A stretch of DNA of 64,000 nt, taken from positions 3,720,001-3,784,000 of the forward strand of contig NZ_CP011868.1 in the NCBI RefSeq assembly GCF_001294645.1. The letters are read 5' to 3'. Position 1 is the first letter of the stretch. Each line of letters starts with the position of its first letter. This stretch comes from Pseudonocardia sp. HH130629-09 (GTDB lineage: Bacteria > Actinomycetota > Actinomycetes > Mycobacteriales > Pseudonocardiaceae). The position numbers were made by a program, and so were the translations under genes. The notes below the pieces were generated by a model. The model had not been told where the DNA came from, ran no database searches, and was given only the letters and a program-made list of their open reading frames with translations. This document shows, one piece after another, positions 27,738-36,175 of this stretch.

Positions 27738-28286
27738 TCAGTCGCCCAGGACCAGCAGGGTGTCGCCGGCCGGCCGGAACCCGGCACGTCGGTAGAACGC
27801 GGCGCTGCCCGCGGTCGGGGCCAGCATCAGCCGCCGGTACCCACGGGCCCTGGCGTGGGCGACGACCGCGGCGAGCAGCGCCCGCGGCACGCCGGCCTCG
27901 GTGAACGCGGCCAGGACGAAGGCGTTGCCGACCTGCCCGCTGCGCGTGCCGCGGCCACCGGGGCGGGGCATCTGGACGGTCTCCAGCACGTTGATCGACC
28001 CGACCGGTGTCCAGCCGGCACGGTCGCTGCCCGCCTCGGCCACCCAGAACGCGCGCCGCGGCTGCTCGACCCGCCACCAGGCGGCGAAGGACTCGGCGAA
28101 CGAGGGGTCCTCGACGGGCCGCCCGGCGCGCTCCTCCAGCCAGAGCCGACGCAGCCGGCCGAGCGCGGCGACGTCGCGCTCGTCGGCGACCCGGACCCGC
28201 AGGCGTCTGCCGCCGTACTCCCAGGACGACCCGTCGGCGCCGGCGAGGGCCGGGTCCGGGATCGAGGACAAGCCGTTCTCAGTCAC
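27738..28286 (-). CDS. GNAT-family N-acetyltransferase
   Basis: A 182-residue acetyl-CoA-dependent acetyltransferase. The core GNAT signature is less strict than usual (GNAFVLAAFTEAGVPRALLAAVVAHARARG), followed by the C-terminal AFYRRAGFRPAG motif. The substrate is unknown. Its GTG start overlaps the radical-SAM gene by 8 bp, so the two are translationally coupled. Confidence 0.82.
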   Translation of the reverse strand: MTENGLSSIPDPALAGADGSSWEYGGRRLRVRVADERDVAALGRLRRLWLEERAGRPVEDPSFAESFAAWWRVEQPRRAFWVAEAGSDRAGWTPVGSINVLETVQMPRPGGRGTRSGQVGNAFVLAAFTEAGVPRALLAAVVAHARARGYRRLMLAPTAGSAAFYRRAGFRPAGDTLLVLGD

Positions 28287-30240
28287 CCGGGCGTGCGTCC
28301 CCGAGCGACCCCGCGGCCGAGGCCGTCGGGTTGACCACGGTCAGCGGCAGCAGGGTGGTCCCGCTGGGGCCGACCTCGATGTCGGTGCCGGTGGACGGGC
28401 ACACGCCGCAGTCGAAGCACGGCGTCCAACGGCAGTCGTCCTGCTCGCGGCCGGCCAGCGCGTCCTGCCAGTCCTCCCACAGCCAGTCCCGCTCCAGGCC
28501 GGAGTCGAGGTGGTCCCAGGGCAGGATCTCGTCGGCCCCGCGCTCGCGGACGGTGTACCAGTCCAGCGACACGCCCTGCGGCTCCAGCGCCTCGGCGGCG
28601 GAGTCGACCCAGCGGCGGTAGGAGAAGTGCTCGGACCAGCCGTCGAACCGGCCGCCGTCGCGCCAGACCTTCTCGATGACGGCGCCGACCCGGCGGTCGC
28701 CGCGGGCGAGCAGTCCCTCGATCAGCGAGGGCTCGCCGTCGTGGTAGCGCATGCCGATGTTGCGCCCGATCCGCCGATCGGAGTTGACGGCCTCGCGCAG
28801 CTTGCGCAGCCGGGCGTCGACGACCTCCGGGGCGCACTGGGCGGCCCACTGGAACGGGGTGTGCGGCTTGGGCACGAACCCGCCGATGGAGATGGTGCAG
28901 CGGACGTCGTTGCGCCCGGACGCCTCACGACCCGCCTTGATCACGCGGTGCGCCATGCCCGCGATCTCCAGGACGTCCTCGTCGGTCTCGGTGGGCAGCC
29001 CGCACATGAAGTACAGCTTCACCTGCCTCCAGCCCTGGGAGAACGCCTCGGCGCAGGTGCGGATCAGGTCGTCCTCGGAGACCATCTTGTTGATCACGCG
29101 GCGGATCCGCTCGGAGCCGCCCTCGGGGGCGAAGGTCAGCCCGGAGCGGCGGCCGTTGCGGGAGATCTCGTTCGCCAGGTCGATGTTGAACGCGTCGACC
29201 CGGGTGCTCGGCAGCGACAGCGAGGTGTTGGTGCCCTCGTAGCGGTCGGCGAGGCCCTTGGTGATCTCGGCGATCTCGGAGTGGTCGGCGCTCGACAGCG
29301 ACAGCAGACCGACCTCGTCGAAGCCCGAGGCCCGCACGGCGGCGTCGACCATCTCCCCGACACCCTGCAGCGACCGCTCCCGCACCGGGCGGGTGATCAT
29401 CCCAGCCTGGCAGAACCGGCAGCCGCGGAAGATCTCGACACTGGCCCGCTCGTGGACGGTCTCGGCCAGCGGGACCAGCGGCTTCTTCGGGTACGGCCAC
29501 TCGTCGAGCTCGATCGTGGTGCGCTTCTGGACGGTGGCGGGGACCCGCTCGTCGACCGGGGTGACCGCGGCGATGTGGCCGTCCTCGGCGTAGGTCACGT
29601 CGTAGAGCGAGGGCACGTAGCAGCCCGGCGTCGACGACAGCCGCAGCAGCAGCTCCCGGCGCCCGCCCGGGCGTCCCTGCTCCTTCCAGTCGCGCACGAC
29701 GTCGGTGATGTCGCCGACGACCTCCTCGCCGTCACCGAGCGCGGCGACGTCGACGAAGTCCGCGACCGGCTCCGGGTTGAACGCCGCGTGCCCGCCGGCG
29801 ACGACGACCGGGTGGGTCTCGTCGCGGTCGCGGGCGTGGAGCGGAATCACCGCCAGGTCGAGCGTGGTGAGCAGGTTGGTGTAGCCGAGCTCGGTGGAGA
29901 AGGAGACGCCGAGGACGTCGAAGTCGCCGACCGCGTGGTGGGCGTCGACGGTGAACGACGGCACCCCCGACTCGCGCATCAGGGCCTCGAGATCGGGCCA
30001 GACCGCGTAGCAGCGCTCGGCCAGCGCGTCGGCGCGCTCGTTGAGGACCTCGTACAGGATCTGGACGCCCTGGTTGGGCAGGCCGACCTCGTAGGCGTCC
30101 GGATAGAGCAGTGCCCAGCGGACGGCCGCGGAGTCCCACGGCTTGACCTGCGAGTTCCCCTCACCGCCGACGTACTGCACCGGCTTGGCGACGCGGGGCA
30201 GGATCGGCTCCAGGGCGGGGAAGACGGAGGTGGGTGCCAC
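28279..30240 (-). CDS. TIGR03960-type B12-binding/radical SAM protein with incomplete cluster motif
   Basis: A 653-residue protein with an N-terminal cobalamin-binding-like domain (about 40-200), a radical-SAM barrel and a C-terminal CFDCGVCPSTG cluster region. Relatives carry RGCTRGCRFCQAG, giving the CX3CX2C motif that binds the 4Fe-4S cluster. Here the sequence reads EIFRGCRFCQAGMITRP (about 29400-29430), four residues shorter, so one of the three cysteines is missing. Loss of 12 bp between two copies of CGCGGCTGC would explain it. The frame is otherwise intact. The enzyme is probably impaired unless the copies were collapsed in assembly. Confidence 0.85.
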   Translation of the reverse strand: MAPTSVFPALEPILPRVAKPVQYVGGEGNSQVKPWDSAAVRWALLYPDAYEVGLPNQGVQILYEVLNERADALAERCYAVWPDLEALMRESGVPSFTVDAHHAVGDFDVLGVSFSTELGYTNLLTTLDLAVIPLHARDRDETHPVVVAGGHAAFNPEPVADFVDVAALGDGEEVVGDITDVVRDWKEQGRPGGRRELLLRLSSTPGCYVPSLYDVTYAEDGHIAAVTPVDERVPATVQKRTTIELDEWPYPKKPLVPLAETVHERASVEIFRGCRFCQAGMITRPVRERSLQGVGEMVDAAVRASGFDEVGLLSLSSADHSEIAEITKGLADRYEGTNTSLSLPSTRVDAFNIDLANEISRNGRRSGLTFAPEGGSERIRRVINKMVSEDDLIRTCAEAFSQGWRQVKLYFMCGLPTETDEDVLEIAGMAHRVIKAGREASGRNDVRCTISIGGFVPKPHTPFQWAAQCAPEVVDARLRKLREAVNSDRRIGRNIGMRYHDGEPSLIEGLLARGDRRVGAVIEKVWRDGGRFDGWSEHFSYRRWVDSAAEALEPQGVSLDWYTVRERGADEILPWDHLDSGLERDWLWEDWQDALAGREQDDCRWTPCFDCGVCPSTGTDIEVGPSGTTLLPLTVVNPTASAAGSLGDARPGD

Positions 30241-30248
30241 GCTGCACC

Positions 30249-30254
30249 AGGGTA
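30249..30254 (-). promoter_or_regulatory. -10 element, leaderless type (radical SAM gene)
   Basis: TACCCT on the minus strand, 8 nt before the GTG start. Confidence 0.4.
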
Positions 30255-30375
30255 GCCACCTCCGTTCGGGACGAACCGGCGGGTCGTGTCCGACCGGACG
30301 CGGGGCGGGAGACTTACGCTCGCCTCCCGACCCTGTTCCCCACGTGTGTCGTCCCCGAGCTCCCAGGAGACCCCC

Positions 30376-31551
30376 GTGTCCGTGACCGACGCCGAGCTGC
30401 ACGCCCGGTTCCGCCCGCTGTTCGACCGGATCGCCGCCGGTGCGGTCGAACGCGAGCTGAACCGGCGCCTGCCCGTGGCGGAGATCGCCGCCCTGCGCGA
30501 CGCCGGGTTCGGCGCCGTCCGGCTGCCGGTGGAGGCCGGCGGCGCGGGCGCCTCGCTGCGCCAGCTGTTCGGGCTGCTCGTCGAGCTGGGTGCGGCGGAC
30601 TCGAACATCCCGCAGGCTCTGCGGACCCACCTCCTGTTCACCGAGCTGTGGTCGGCAGGCGCCGCGGACGACCCGGTGCTGCGCGGGCGGGTGGAGCAGA
30701 TCGCGGCCGGACGGCTGGTCGGCAACGCCATCTCCGAGCGCGGCGGGGTGGTGCGCAACTCCGCCACCACGGTGCTCCGCCGCGACGGGGACAGGCTCCT
30801 GCTCGACGGCGAGAAGTTCTACTGCACCGGGACCCTCTACGCCGACCTGGTCGACGTGGTCGCCCTCGACGAGAACGGCGAGCGGGTGACCGTGCTGGTC
30901 GAGACGACCGCCCCGGGTGTCGAGCGGGTCGACGACTGGCGCGGCTTCGGGCAGAAGCTCACGGCCAGCGGCACCACCCGGTTCACCACGGTGGAGGTCG
31001 ACCCGGCCCAGGTGCGGTCCGCGCCGACCGACGTGCACCAGCCGGTCCGGCAGGCGTTCCTGCAGCTCGTCCAGCTCGCGGCACTGGCCGGGATCGCGCG
31101 GCGCGCTGCCGACGACGCCGCCGACTACGTGCGCGACCGGCGCCGCAACTGGCCCTACGGCAACGCCGACCTGCCCAAGGACGACCCGCTGGTGCAGCAG
31201 GTCGTCGGCAGGGTCGACGCGGCCGCGTTCACCGTCGCCGCCGTGGTCGGCGCCGCGGCGGCCTCGCTGGAGCGGGCACTCACCGATCCCGGACACGGCC
31301 CGACGGCCGAGCTCGACGTGTACCGGGCCCAGTCGACCGTGCCCCAGCTGGTCCTGGACGCGACCTCGGAGCTGTTCGAGGTGGGCGGCGCCTCCACGGT
31401 CGACGTCGACCGGGCGCTGGACCGGCACTGGCGCAACGCCCGCACCCTCGCGGTGCACAACCCGATCGTCTACAAGCAGCAGGTGATCGGGGGCTCGGTG
31501 CTGAACGGGACGGTGCCGGTGCTGTCGCTGTCCTCGGGTGTCGCGGGCTGA
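30376..31551 (+). CDS. Acyl-CoA dehydrogenase-fold flavin monooxygenase (DszC/SfnC-like)
   Basis: A 391-residue protein of the acyl-CoA dehydrogenase fold. Features such as FYCTGTLYADLV, the C-terminal RHWRNARTLAVHNPIVYK and the ISERGG segment place it with reduced-flavin-dependent monooxygenases (DszC, SfnC) rather than true dehydrogenases. Such enzymes oxidise sulfur compounds or amines with FMNH2 supplied by a separate reductase. No reductase or sulfonate transporter is adjacent, so the substrate is unknown. AGGAGA lies 5 nt before the GTG start. It converges with the MmyB-type gene. Confidence 0.8.
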   Translation: MSVTDAELHARFRPLFDRIAAGAVERELNRRLPVAEIAALRDAGFGAVRLPVEAGGAGASLRQLFGLLVELGAADSNIPQALRTHLLFTELWSAGAADDPVLRGRVEQIAAGRLVGNAISERGGVVRNSATTVLRRDGDRLLLDGEKFYCTGTLYADLVDVVALDENGERVTVLVETTAPGVERVDDWRGFGQKLTASGTTRFTTVEVDPAQVRSAPTDVHQPVRQAFLQLVQLAALAGIARRAADDAADYVRDRRRNWPYGNADLPKDDPLVQQVVGRVDAAAFTVAAVVGAAAASLERALTDPGHGPTAELDVYRAQSTVPQLVLDATSELFEVGGASTVDVDRALDRHWRNARTLAVHNPIVYKQQVIGGSVLNGTVPVLSLSSGVAG

Positions 31552-31558
31552 GCGGGGC

Positions 31559-32365
31559 TCAGCGGCCGGTGCGGCGGGTGAGGGCGGCGCGCGTCGCGTC
31601 GTCCGCGGGCAGGAAGGTCTCCAGCGCCAGCTCGGCGAGGGTGACGTCGTGCGGTGCGCCGAAGGTCGAGATCACCGAGTGGAACGTCAACGTGCCGTCG
31701 TCGGTGTCGAGGACCAGCGGCAGCAGCACGTCCGAGCCCGGCGACGGCAGCGCGGTCTCTCCCGGTCCGGGGTAGCCCCGGCACTCGGCGAGCAGCGCGA
31801 CGAGCCGCCGGTCCGCGGTCATCCGCACCTGCCGTTCGAACCGGTGCAGCAGGTGCTCCCGCCACTGGGCCAGGTTGCGGATGCGCGGCGCGAGCCCGGC
31901 GGGGTGCAGGCAGACCCGGTGCACGTTCGGCGGCGACCCGAGCACCCCCGGGTCGAGCCCGGTGAGCAGCGCCGAGGCCGCGGTGTTGGCGAGCCGGACG
32001 TCGCCCCAGCGGTCCACGACGAGGGCCGGGTACGGATCGTGCCCGGCGACGAGCCGCGCCAGCGCGTCCCGTACGGGCGCGAGATCCGGGTCGTCGAGCG
32101 ACCGCTCGGCGTAGGCGGGCGCGTAGCCGGCGGCCAGCAGCAGCGCGTTCCGCTCCCGCAGCGGGATCTCCAACGCCTCGGCGAGTGCGCCCAGCAGCTC
32201 CCGGCTCGCGCCCGAACGCCCGGTCTCGACGAAGCTGAGGTGGCGCGCCGAGACCCCCGCCGCCAGTGCCAGGTCGAGCTGGCTGCACCGGCGGCGGCCC
32301 CGCCAGAACCGCAGCATCTCCCCCGGTCCGGCGGTGCGGGCGGGGCGCGCGTCGGTGTCGCTCAC
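31559..32365 (-). CDS. MmyB-like XRE-family transcriptional regulator
   Basis: A 268-residue regulator with an N-terminal helix-turn-helix (about 15-75, CSQLDLALAAGVSARHLSFVE) and the MmyB ligand-binding PAS-like domain (YPALVVDRWGDVRLANTAA), which may bind fatty acids. It is divergent from an NTF2-like gene, the standard arrangement for this family, in which the regulator controls its neighbour. A 12-bp inverted repeat lies in the shared promoter region. GTG start, leaderless-type. Confidence 0.9.
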   Translation of the reverse strand: MSDTDARPARTAGPGEMLRFWRGRRRCSQLDLALAAGVSARHLSFVETGRSGASRELLGALAEALEIPLRERNALLLAAGYAPAYAERSLDDPDLAPVRDALARLVAGHDPYPALVVDRWGDVRLANTAASALLTGLDPGVLGSPPNVHRVCLHPAGLAPRIRNLAQWREHLLHRFERQVRMTADRRLVALLAECRGYPGPGETALPSPGSDVLLPLVLDTDDGTLTFHSVISTFGAPHDVTLAELALETFLPADDATRAALTRRTGR

Positions 32366-32372
32366 CGGCCCG

Positions 32373-32378
32373 ACGCTA
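32373..32378 (-). promoter_or_regulatory. -10 element, leaderless type (MmyB-type gene)
   Basis: TAGCGT on the minus strand, 7 nt before the GTG start. Confidence 0.45.
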
Positions 32379-32403
32379 GCCCGGCCCGGACGCCGCGACG
32401 ACT

Positions 32404-32439
32404 ACCTGCGGGGTAGGTGGATCCGATTACCCCGCAGGT
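32404..32439. promoter_or_regulatory. Perfect 12-bp inverted repeat, probable MmyB-type operator
   Basis: ACCTGCGGGGTA and TACCCCGCAGGT are separated by 12 bp, centred in the 141-bp gap between the regulator and the NTF2-like gene. The half-sites are 24 bp apart centre to centre, so they face the same side of the helix. It overlaps the probable -35 region of the regulator's own promoter. Confidence 0.7.
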
Positions 32440-32506
32440 CATCGCGCCGCGGCGCCGGCGGCAGCAGGCTCGGTGCCGACCGGACCACACCACCCAGGAG
32501 GTAGGG

Positions 32507-32887
32507 ATGACCGACTTCACCACCCTCGCCGAGCGCTACGTCGCGACGTTCAACGAGGCCGGCCCGGCGGCGCGGAAGGCCCGCGTCGCCGAGCTGTTCA
32601 CCACCGACGTCCGCTACACCGACCCGCTCGCCGACGTCACCGGGCACGACGGCGTCGCCGGGTTCCTGGGCGCGGCCCGGGAGAAGCTGGCCGGGTTCGA
32701 GTTCCGGCTGGACGGCGAGGTCGACGCGCACCACGACCACGCGCGGTTCCGCTGGCAGGCGGCGCCGCCGGAGGTCTTCGCCTCGGGTGCCGAGCCCCCG
32801 GTGGTCGGGTTCGACGTCGTCGTGACCGACGGCGACGGCCGGATCGCGCAGGTGCACGACTTCCTCGACGTCGTCCCGGACCTGTAG
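32507..32887 (+). CDS. NTF2/SnoaL-like protein
   Basis: A 126-residue protein of the nuclear transport factor 2-like fold (SnoaL family). The opening TLAERYVATFNE, the VRYTDPLADVTGHDG segment and the final IAQVHDFLDVVP strand are typical. Family members are small cyclases, isomerases or binding proteins; no substrate can be given. AGGAGG lies 6 nt before the ATG. It is the probable target of the divergent MmyB-like regulator. Confidence 0.85.
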   Translation: MTDFTTLAERYVATFNEAGPAARKARVAELFTTDVRYTDPLADVTGHDGVAGFLGAAREKLAGFEFRLDGEVDAHHDHARFRWQAAPPEVFASGAEPPVVGFDVVVTDGDGRIAQVHDFLDVVPDL

Positions 32888-32907
32888 GGCCCGCCCTGCA
32901 CCCACGA

Positions 32908-32938
32908 CGGCGGCGGGCCGGGATCCGGCCCGCCGCCG
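32908..32938. terminator. Bidirectional terminator hairpin
   Basis: A perfect 14-bp stem (CGGCGGCGGGCCGG and its complement) with a GAT loop between the convergent NTF2-like and desaturase genes. Confidence 0.8.
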
Positions 32939-32961
32939 CGGGACGAGCAGCGCGGCCGCGG

Positions 32962-34143
32962 TCAGCGCTTCCCGTTCGGCAGGGCCAGGCGGTTGATCGT
33001 GCCGAGCACCTGCATGTACTGCTTCCACAGCGGCCCGGTCGTGTACTCCAGCCCGTACTCCCGGCACAGCTCCCGCACCTCGGGGGCGATCTCGGCGTAG
33101 CGGTTGCTGGGCAGGTCGGGGAACAGGTGGTGCTCGATCTGGAAGCTCAGCTGCCCGGTCATCAGGTGGAAGAACCGGCCGCCGTCGAGGTTGGCCGAGC
33201 CCAGCAGCTGGCGGACGTACCACTCGCCGCGGCTCTCGTCCTCGAGCTGCTCCTCGGTGAACTGCACCGCGCCGGTCGGGAAGTGCCCGCAGAAGATCAC
33301 CGCGTGCGACCACACGTTGCGCACCAGGTTCGCGGTCACGTTGCCCGCGAGCACCGGCAGGAAGAACGGCCCGGCCAGCGCGGGGAACGCGACGTAGTCC
33401 TTCAGGATCTGACGCCCGGTCTTGCGGCCGATCGACTTGACCTGCTCCCACACCCGGCTCAGCGGCTTCTGCCCCGCCACGACCTTCTCGACCTCGAGGT
33501 CGTGCAGCGCGACGCCGTACTCGAAGAACAGGCTGAGCAGGAAGTTGTAGAGCGGATTCCCGAGGTAGTACGGCGTCCACCGCTGCTCCTCGGACAGGCG
33601 CAGGATCCCGTAGCCCACGTCGCGGTCCTTGCCGACGACGTTGGTGTAGGTGTGGTGCATGTAGTTGTGCGAGTGCTTCCACTCCGCCGAGGACGAGACG
33701 TTGTCCCACTCCCAGGTCGACGAGTGGATCTTCGGGTCACGCATCCAGTCCCACTGGCCGTGCATGACGTTGTGCCCGATCTCCATGTTCTCCAGGATCT
33801 TGGCGATCGAGAGCATGGCGGTGCCGGCGATCCAGGCCGGCGGCAGGACCCCGGCGAACAGCAGCGCACGACCGCCGATCTCCAGCGCCCGCTGCTTGCG
33901 GATGACGCCGCGGATGTACTCGGCGTCGGACGCGCCGCGCTCGGCGAGGACACGGTCGCGGATGGCGTCGAGCCGGCGGCCGAGCTCCTCGATCTGCTCG
34001 GCGGTCAGCTCGGTCGTGGCCTGCACGTCCTCGCGACGCGAGGAGGGCACGAGCTCCAGCACCGGGCGCTGCGGGTGCTGCTCGCGGCCGGTCTCCTCCG
34101 GGCCGGGCTCGAGGTGCGCGGGGTTCTCCAGGACGGCGGTCAT
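32962..34143 (-). CDS. Membrane fatty acid (stearoyl-CoA type) desaturase, DesA3-like
   Basis: A 393-residue di-iron membrane desaturase that would insert a double bond in acyl chains. The three histidine boxes are intact: HNVMH (about 124), HSHNYMHH (about 156-163) and FQIEHHLFP (about 333). Hydrophobic helices lie between them. It resembles mycobacterial DesA3, and the gene directly upstream encodes a ferredoxin reductase like its known electron donor Rv3230c. AGGAGG precedes the ATG. The pair is probably controlled by the divergent MerR protein. Confidence 0.9.
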   Translation of the reverse strand: MTAVLENPAHLEPGPEETGREQHPQRPVLELVPSSRREDVQATTELTAEQIEELGRRLDAIRDRVLAERGASDAEYIRGVIRKQRALEIGGRALLFAGVLPPAWIAGTAMLSIAKILENMEIGHNVMHGQWDWMRDPKIHSSTWEWDNVSSSAEWKHSHNYMHHTYTNVVGKDRDVGYGILRLSEEQRWTPYYLGNPLYNFLLSLFFEYGVALHDLEVEKVVAGQKPLSRVWEQVKSIGRKTGRQILKDYVAFPALAGPFFLPVLAGNVTANLVRNVWSHAVIFCGHFPTGAVQFTEEQLEDESRGEWYVRQLLGSANLDGGRFFHLMTGQLSFQIEHHLFPDLPSNRYAEIAPEVRELCREYGLEYTTGPLWKQYMQVLGTINRLALPNGKR

Positions 34144-34186
34144 GAGGACCTCCTTCGGTCGGAGCGGAAGATCAAGGGCGGAAGGA

Positions 34187-35239
34187 TCAGGGAAGGTCGA
34201 TGCGGGCGGGCCCGCACGAGGAGTTGATGCAGGTCTGGACGAGGTCGCCGGGCTCGCCGTGCGCCTCGCCGGTGCGCAGGTCGCGCACCTTGCCCTCGCG
34301 CAGCGGCAGCACGCACCCGAAGCAGATGCCCATCCGGCAGCCGCTGGGCATGAGCTTCCCGGCCGCCTCCCCGGCCTCGAGGATGCTCTGCCCCGGCTCG
34401 ACGACGACGTCCCCGCCGCCGAGGTCGACGGTGCCGCCGGTGCCCTCGGTGGCGCGGGCGGGCGGGGTGAAGCGCTCGGCCACGACGCCGTCCCAGGCGC
34501 CCTCCAGGGCGTCGAGCAGCCCGTCGGGGCCGCAGGCGTAGACGGTGCGGTCCGCCCGGTCGGCGACGACGGTGTCGATGACCGCGGGGTCGAGCCGCCC
34601 GGAGACGGCGCTGTGGCGCAGCACGACCCGCAGTGACGGGTGCCGCGCGGCCAGTCCGGCCAGCTCGGCGCGGAAGATCGTGTCCTCCGGCATGCGGGCA
34701 CCGTGCACCAGCACCACGTCGGGCATCGTCCCGGCGCGGTCGAGCGTGCGGAGCATGCCCATCACCGGCGTGATGCCGCTGCCCGCGGTGACGAACAGCA
34801 GCTTCTCCGGGAGCGGGTCGGGCAGGGTGAACTCGCCGGCGGCCTGCTCCAGCTCGACGATCGTGCCGATCGGCAGGTCGCGGACCAGGGTGGGCGACAC
34901 GGCGCCGCCGTCGACCTCCTGCACGGTCACCGTGAGGTGCTCGGCGCCCTCCGGGGAGGTGAGCGAGTAGCTCCGGGTGAACCGGACGCCGTCGACGTCG
35001 ACGCCGAGGTACTGACCGGCGCGGTGCCCGGCCCAGGCCCACCCGGGTTCGATGGTCACCGAGACGGCCCGCCCGGTCTCGCGACGACGGGCGACGACCC
35101 GGCCGCGCAGCGACGTGGTCGACCAGAGCGGGTCGACCAGGGTCAGGAAGTCCTCCGGCAGCAGCGGAGTCGTGAGAGCGCTCGCGGCGGCCAGCAGGCC
35201 CCGGCCCCGCGAGGTCGTGCCAGGAGCGGATCGGAACAT
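34187..35239 (-). CDS. Ferredoxin reductase for the desaturase (FAD, 2Fe-2S)
   Basis: A 350-residue flavoprotein with an FAD-binding barrel (RSYSLTS), an NAD(P)H domain (LLFVTAGSGITPVMGML) and a C-terminal plant-type 2Fe-2S domain (CRMGICFGC with a final TCINSSC). It should pass electrons from NADPH to the adjacent desaturase, as Rv3230c does for DesA3. The stop lies 43 bp before the desaturase start. The ATG at 35239 lies inside a CATGACATG operator-like sequence shared with the divergent MerR gene. Confidence 0.9.
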   Translation of the reverse strand: MFRSAPGTTSRGRGLLAAASALTTPLLPEDFLTLVDPLWSTTSLRGRVVARRRETGRAVSVTIEPGWAWAGHRAGQYLGVDVDGVRFTRSYSLTSPEGAEHLTVTVQEVDGGAVSPTLVRDLPIGTIVELEQAAGEFTLPDPLPEKLLFVTAGSGITPVMGMLRTLDRAGTMPDVVLVHGARMPEDTIFRAELAGLAARHPSLRVVLRHSAVSGRLDPAVIDTVVADRADRTVYACGPDGLLDALEGAWDGVVAERFTPPARATEGTGGTVDLGGGDVVVEPGQSILEAGEAAGKLMPSGCRMGICFGCVLPLREGKVRDLRTGEAHGEPGDLVQTCINSSCGPARIDLP

Positions 35240-35329
35240 GACATGAACTCTGCACCATCCGATGTCACATGGCAACCCTCCTCCTCTGATTCCCGTGTCA
35301 CATGATCGCCTGCTAATCTCCATGTCATG
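35237..35329. promoter_or_regulatory. Symmetrical operator array between reductase and MerR genes
   Basis: TGTCACATG occurs at 35263-35271 and 35296-35304, 33 bp apart (three helical turns). CATGACATG (35237-35245) and CATGTCATG (35321-35329) mirror each other and each contain the start codon of one gene. The layout suggests that the MerR-type protein binds here and controls both directions. Confidence 0.6.
35314..35319 (+). promoter_or_regulatory. -10 element, leaderless type (merR)
   Basis: TAATCT ends 7 nt before the ATG at 35327. Confidence 0.5.
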
Positions 35330-36148
35330 GTCGAGGACCCGGACACGGCGGACTGGCGCACCATCGACGAGCTGGCGCGGTCCAGCGGTGTCACGGTGCG
35401 CAACATCCGTGCCTACCAGTCCCGGGGGCTGCTGCCTCCGCCGCAGGTCAAGGCCCGGACGGGCTACTACGGCCCCGGGCACGCGGCACGTCTGGAGCTG
35501 ATCCAGGACCTGCAGGACGAGGGCGTCAAGCTCGACACGATCAAGAAGCTGCTCGACACCACCGGCGGCTCCACCGAGCAGGTGGTGCAGTTCATCCGGA
35601 CCGTGCGTGCGCTGTTCGCGCCCGAGGACCGGCAGATCGTGCAGCTCGCCGAGCTCGCCGAGCGGTACCAGAGCACCGACATCGCCGTCGCCAAGCGCGG
35701 GGTCAAGATGGGCCTGCTGCGCGAGCTGGGCGACGACACCTACGAGGAGATCAGCCCGCGGCTGATGAACGCCGCGGCCGAGCTGACCGGGCTCGGCATC
35801 CCGATCACCCGCTCGCTCGACGTCGTGGAGCAGCTGCGCAAGCACGCCGACGCCGTCGCGAAGCTCTACGTCGACCTGTTCCTCGGCGAGATCTGGCAGC
35901 CCTTCGACGCCGAGGGCCGCCCGGACGACCAGTGGCCGCGCGTCTACGAGACGATCGAGCGGATGCGCCGCATCTCTGGCGAGGTGATGATCGCCGTGCT
36001 GGAGCTGGCCGTGGCCGAGCGGGTCGACGTCACCTTCGGCCGCGACATCGTGCGCAACGTGAGGGCCACCAGCGCGGGACCCACCGTCGCCGCCGACGCA
36101 CCGGCCCGGCCCGCGGACGACGCGGAGCCGGCCGACCCGGCGGGCTGA
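35327..36148 (+). CDS. MerR-family transcriptional regulator
   Basis: A 273-residue regulator with an N-terminal winged helix (about 10-80, TIDELARSSGVTVRNIRAYQSRGLLPPP). The linker helix and a long C-terminal effector domain follow, larger than in metal-sensing MerR proteins and without conserved cysteines. Proteins of this type often regulate lipid or desaturase genes in mycobacteria and relatives. It is divergent from the reductase/desaturase pair, its probable target. Confidence 0.88.
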   Translation: MVEDPDTADWRTIDELARSSGVTVRNIRAYQSRGLLPPPQVKARTGYYGPGHAARLELIQDLQDEGVKLDTIKKLLDTTGGSTEQVVQFIRTVRALFAPEDRQIVQLAELAERYQSTDIAVAKRGVKMGLLRELGDDTYEEISPRLMNAAAELTGLGIPITRSLDVVEQLRKHADAVAKLYVDLFLGEIWQPFDAEGRPDDQWPRVYETIERMRRISGEVMIAVLELAVAERVDVTFGRDIVRNVRATSAGPTVAADAPARPADDAEPADPAG

Positions 36149-36175
36149 CCGACCCGGCGGGCCGGCCGGCGCGGT

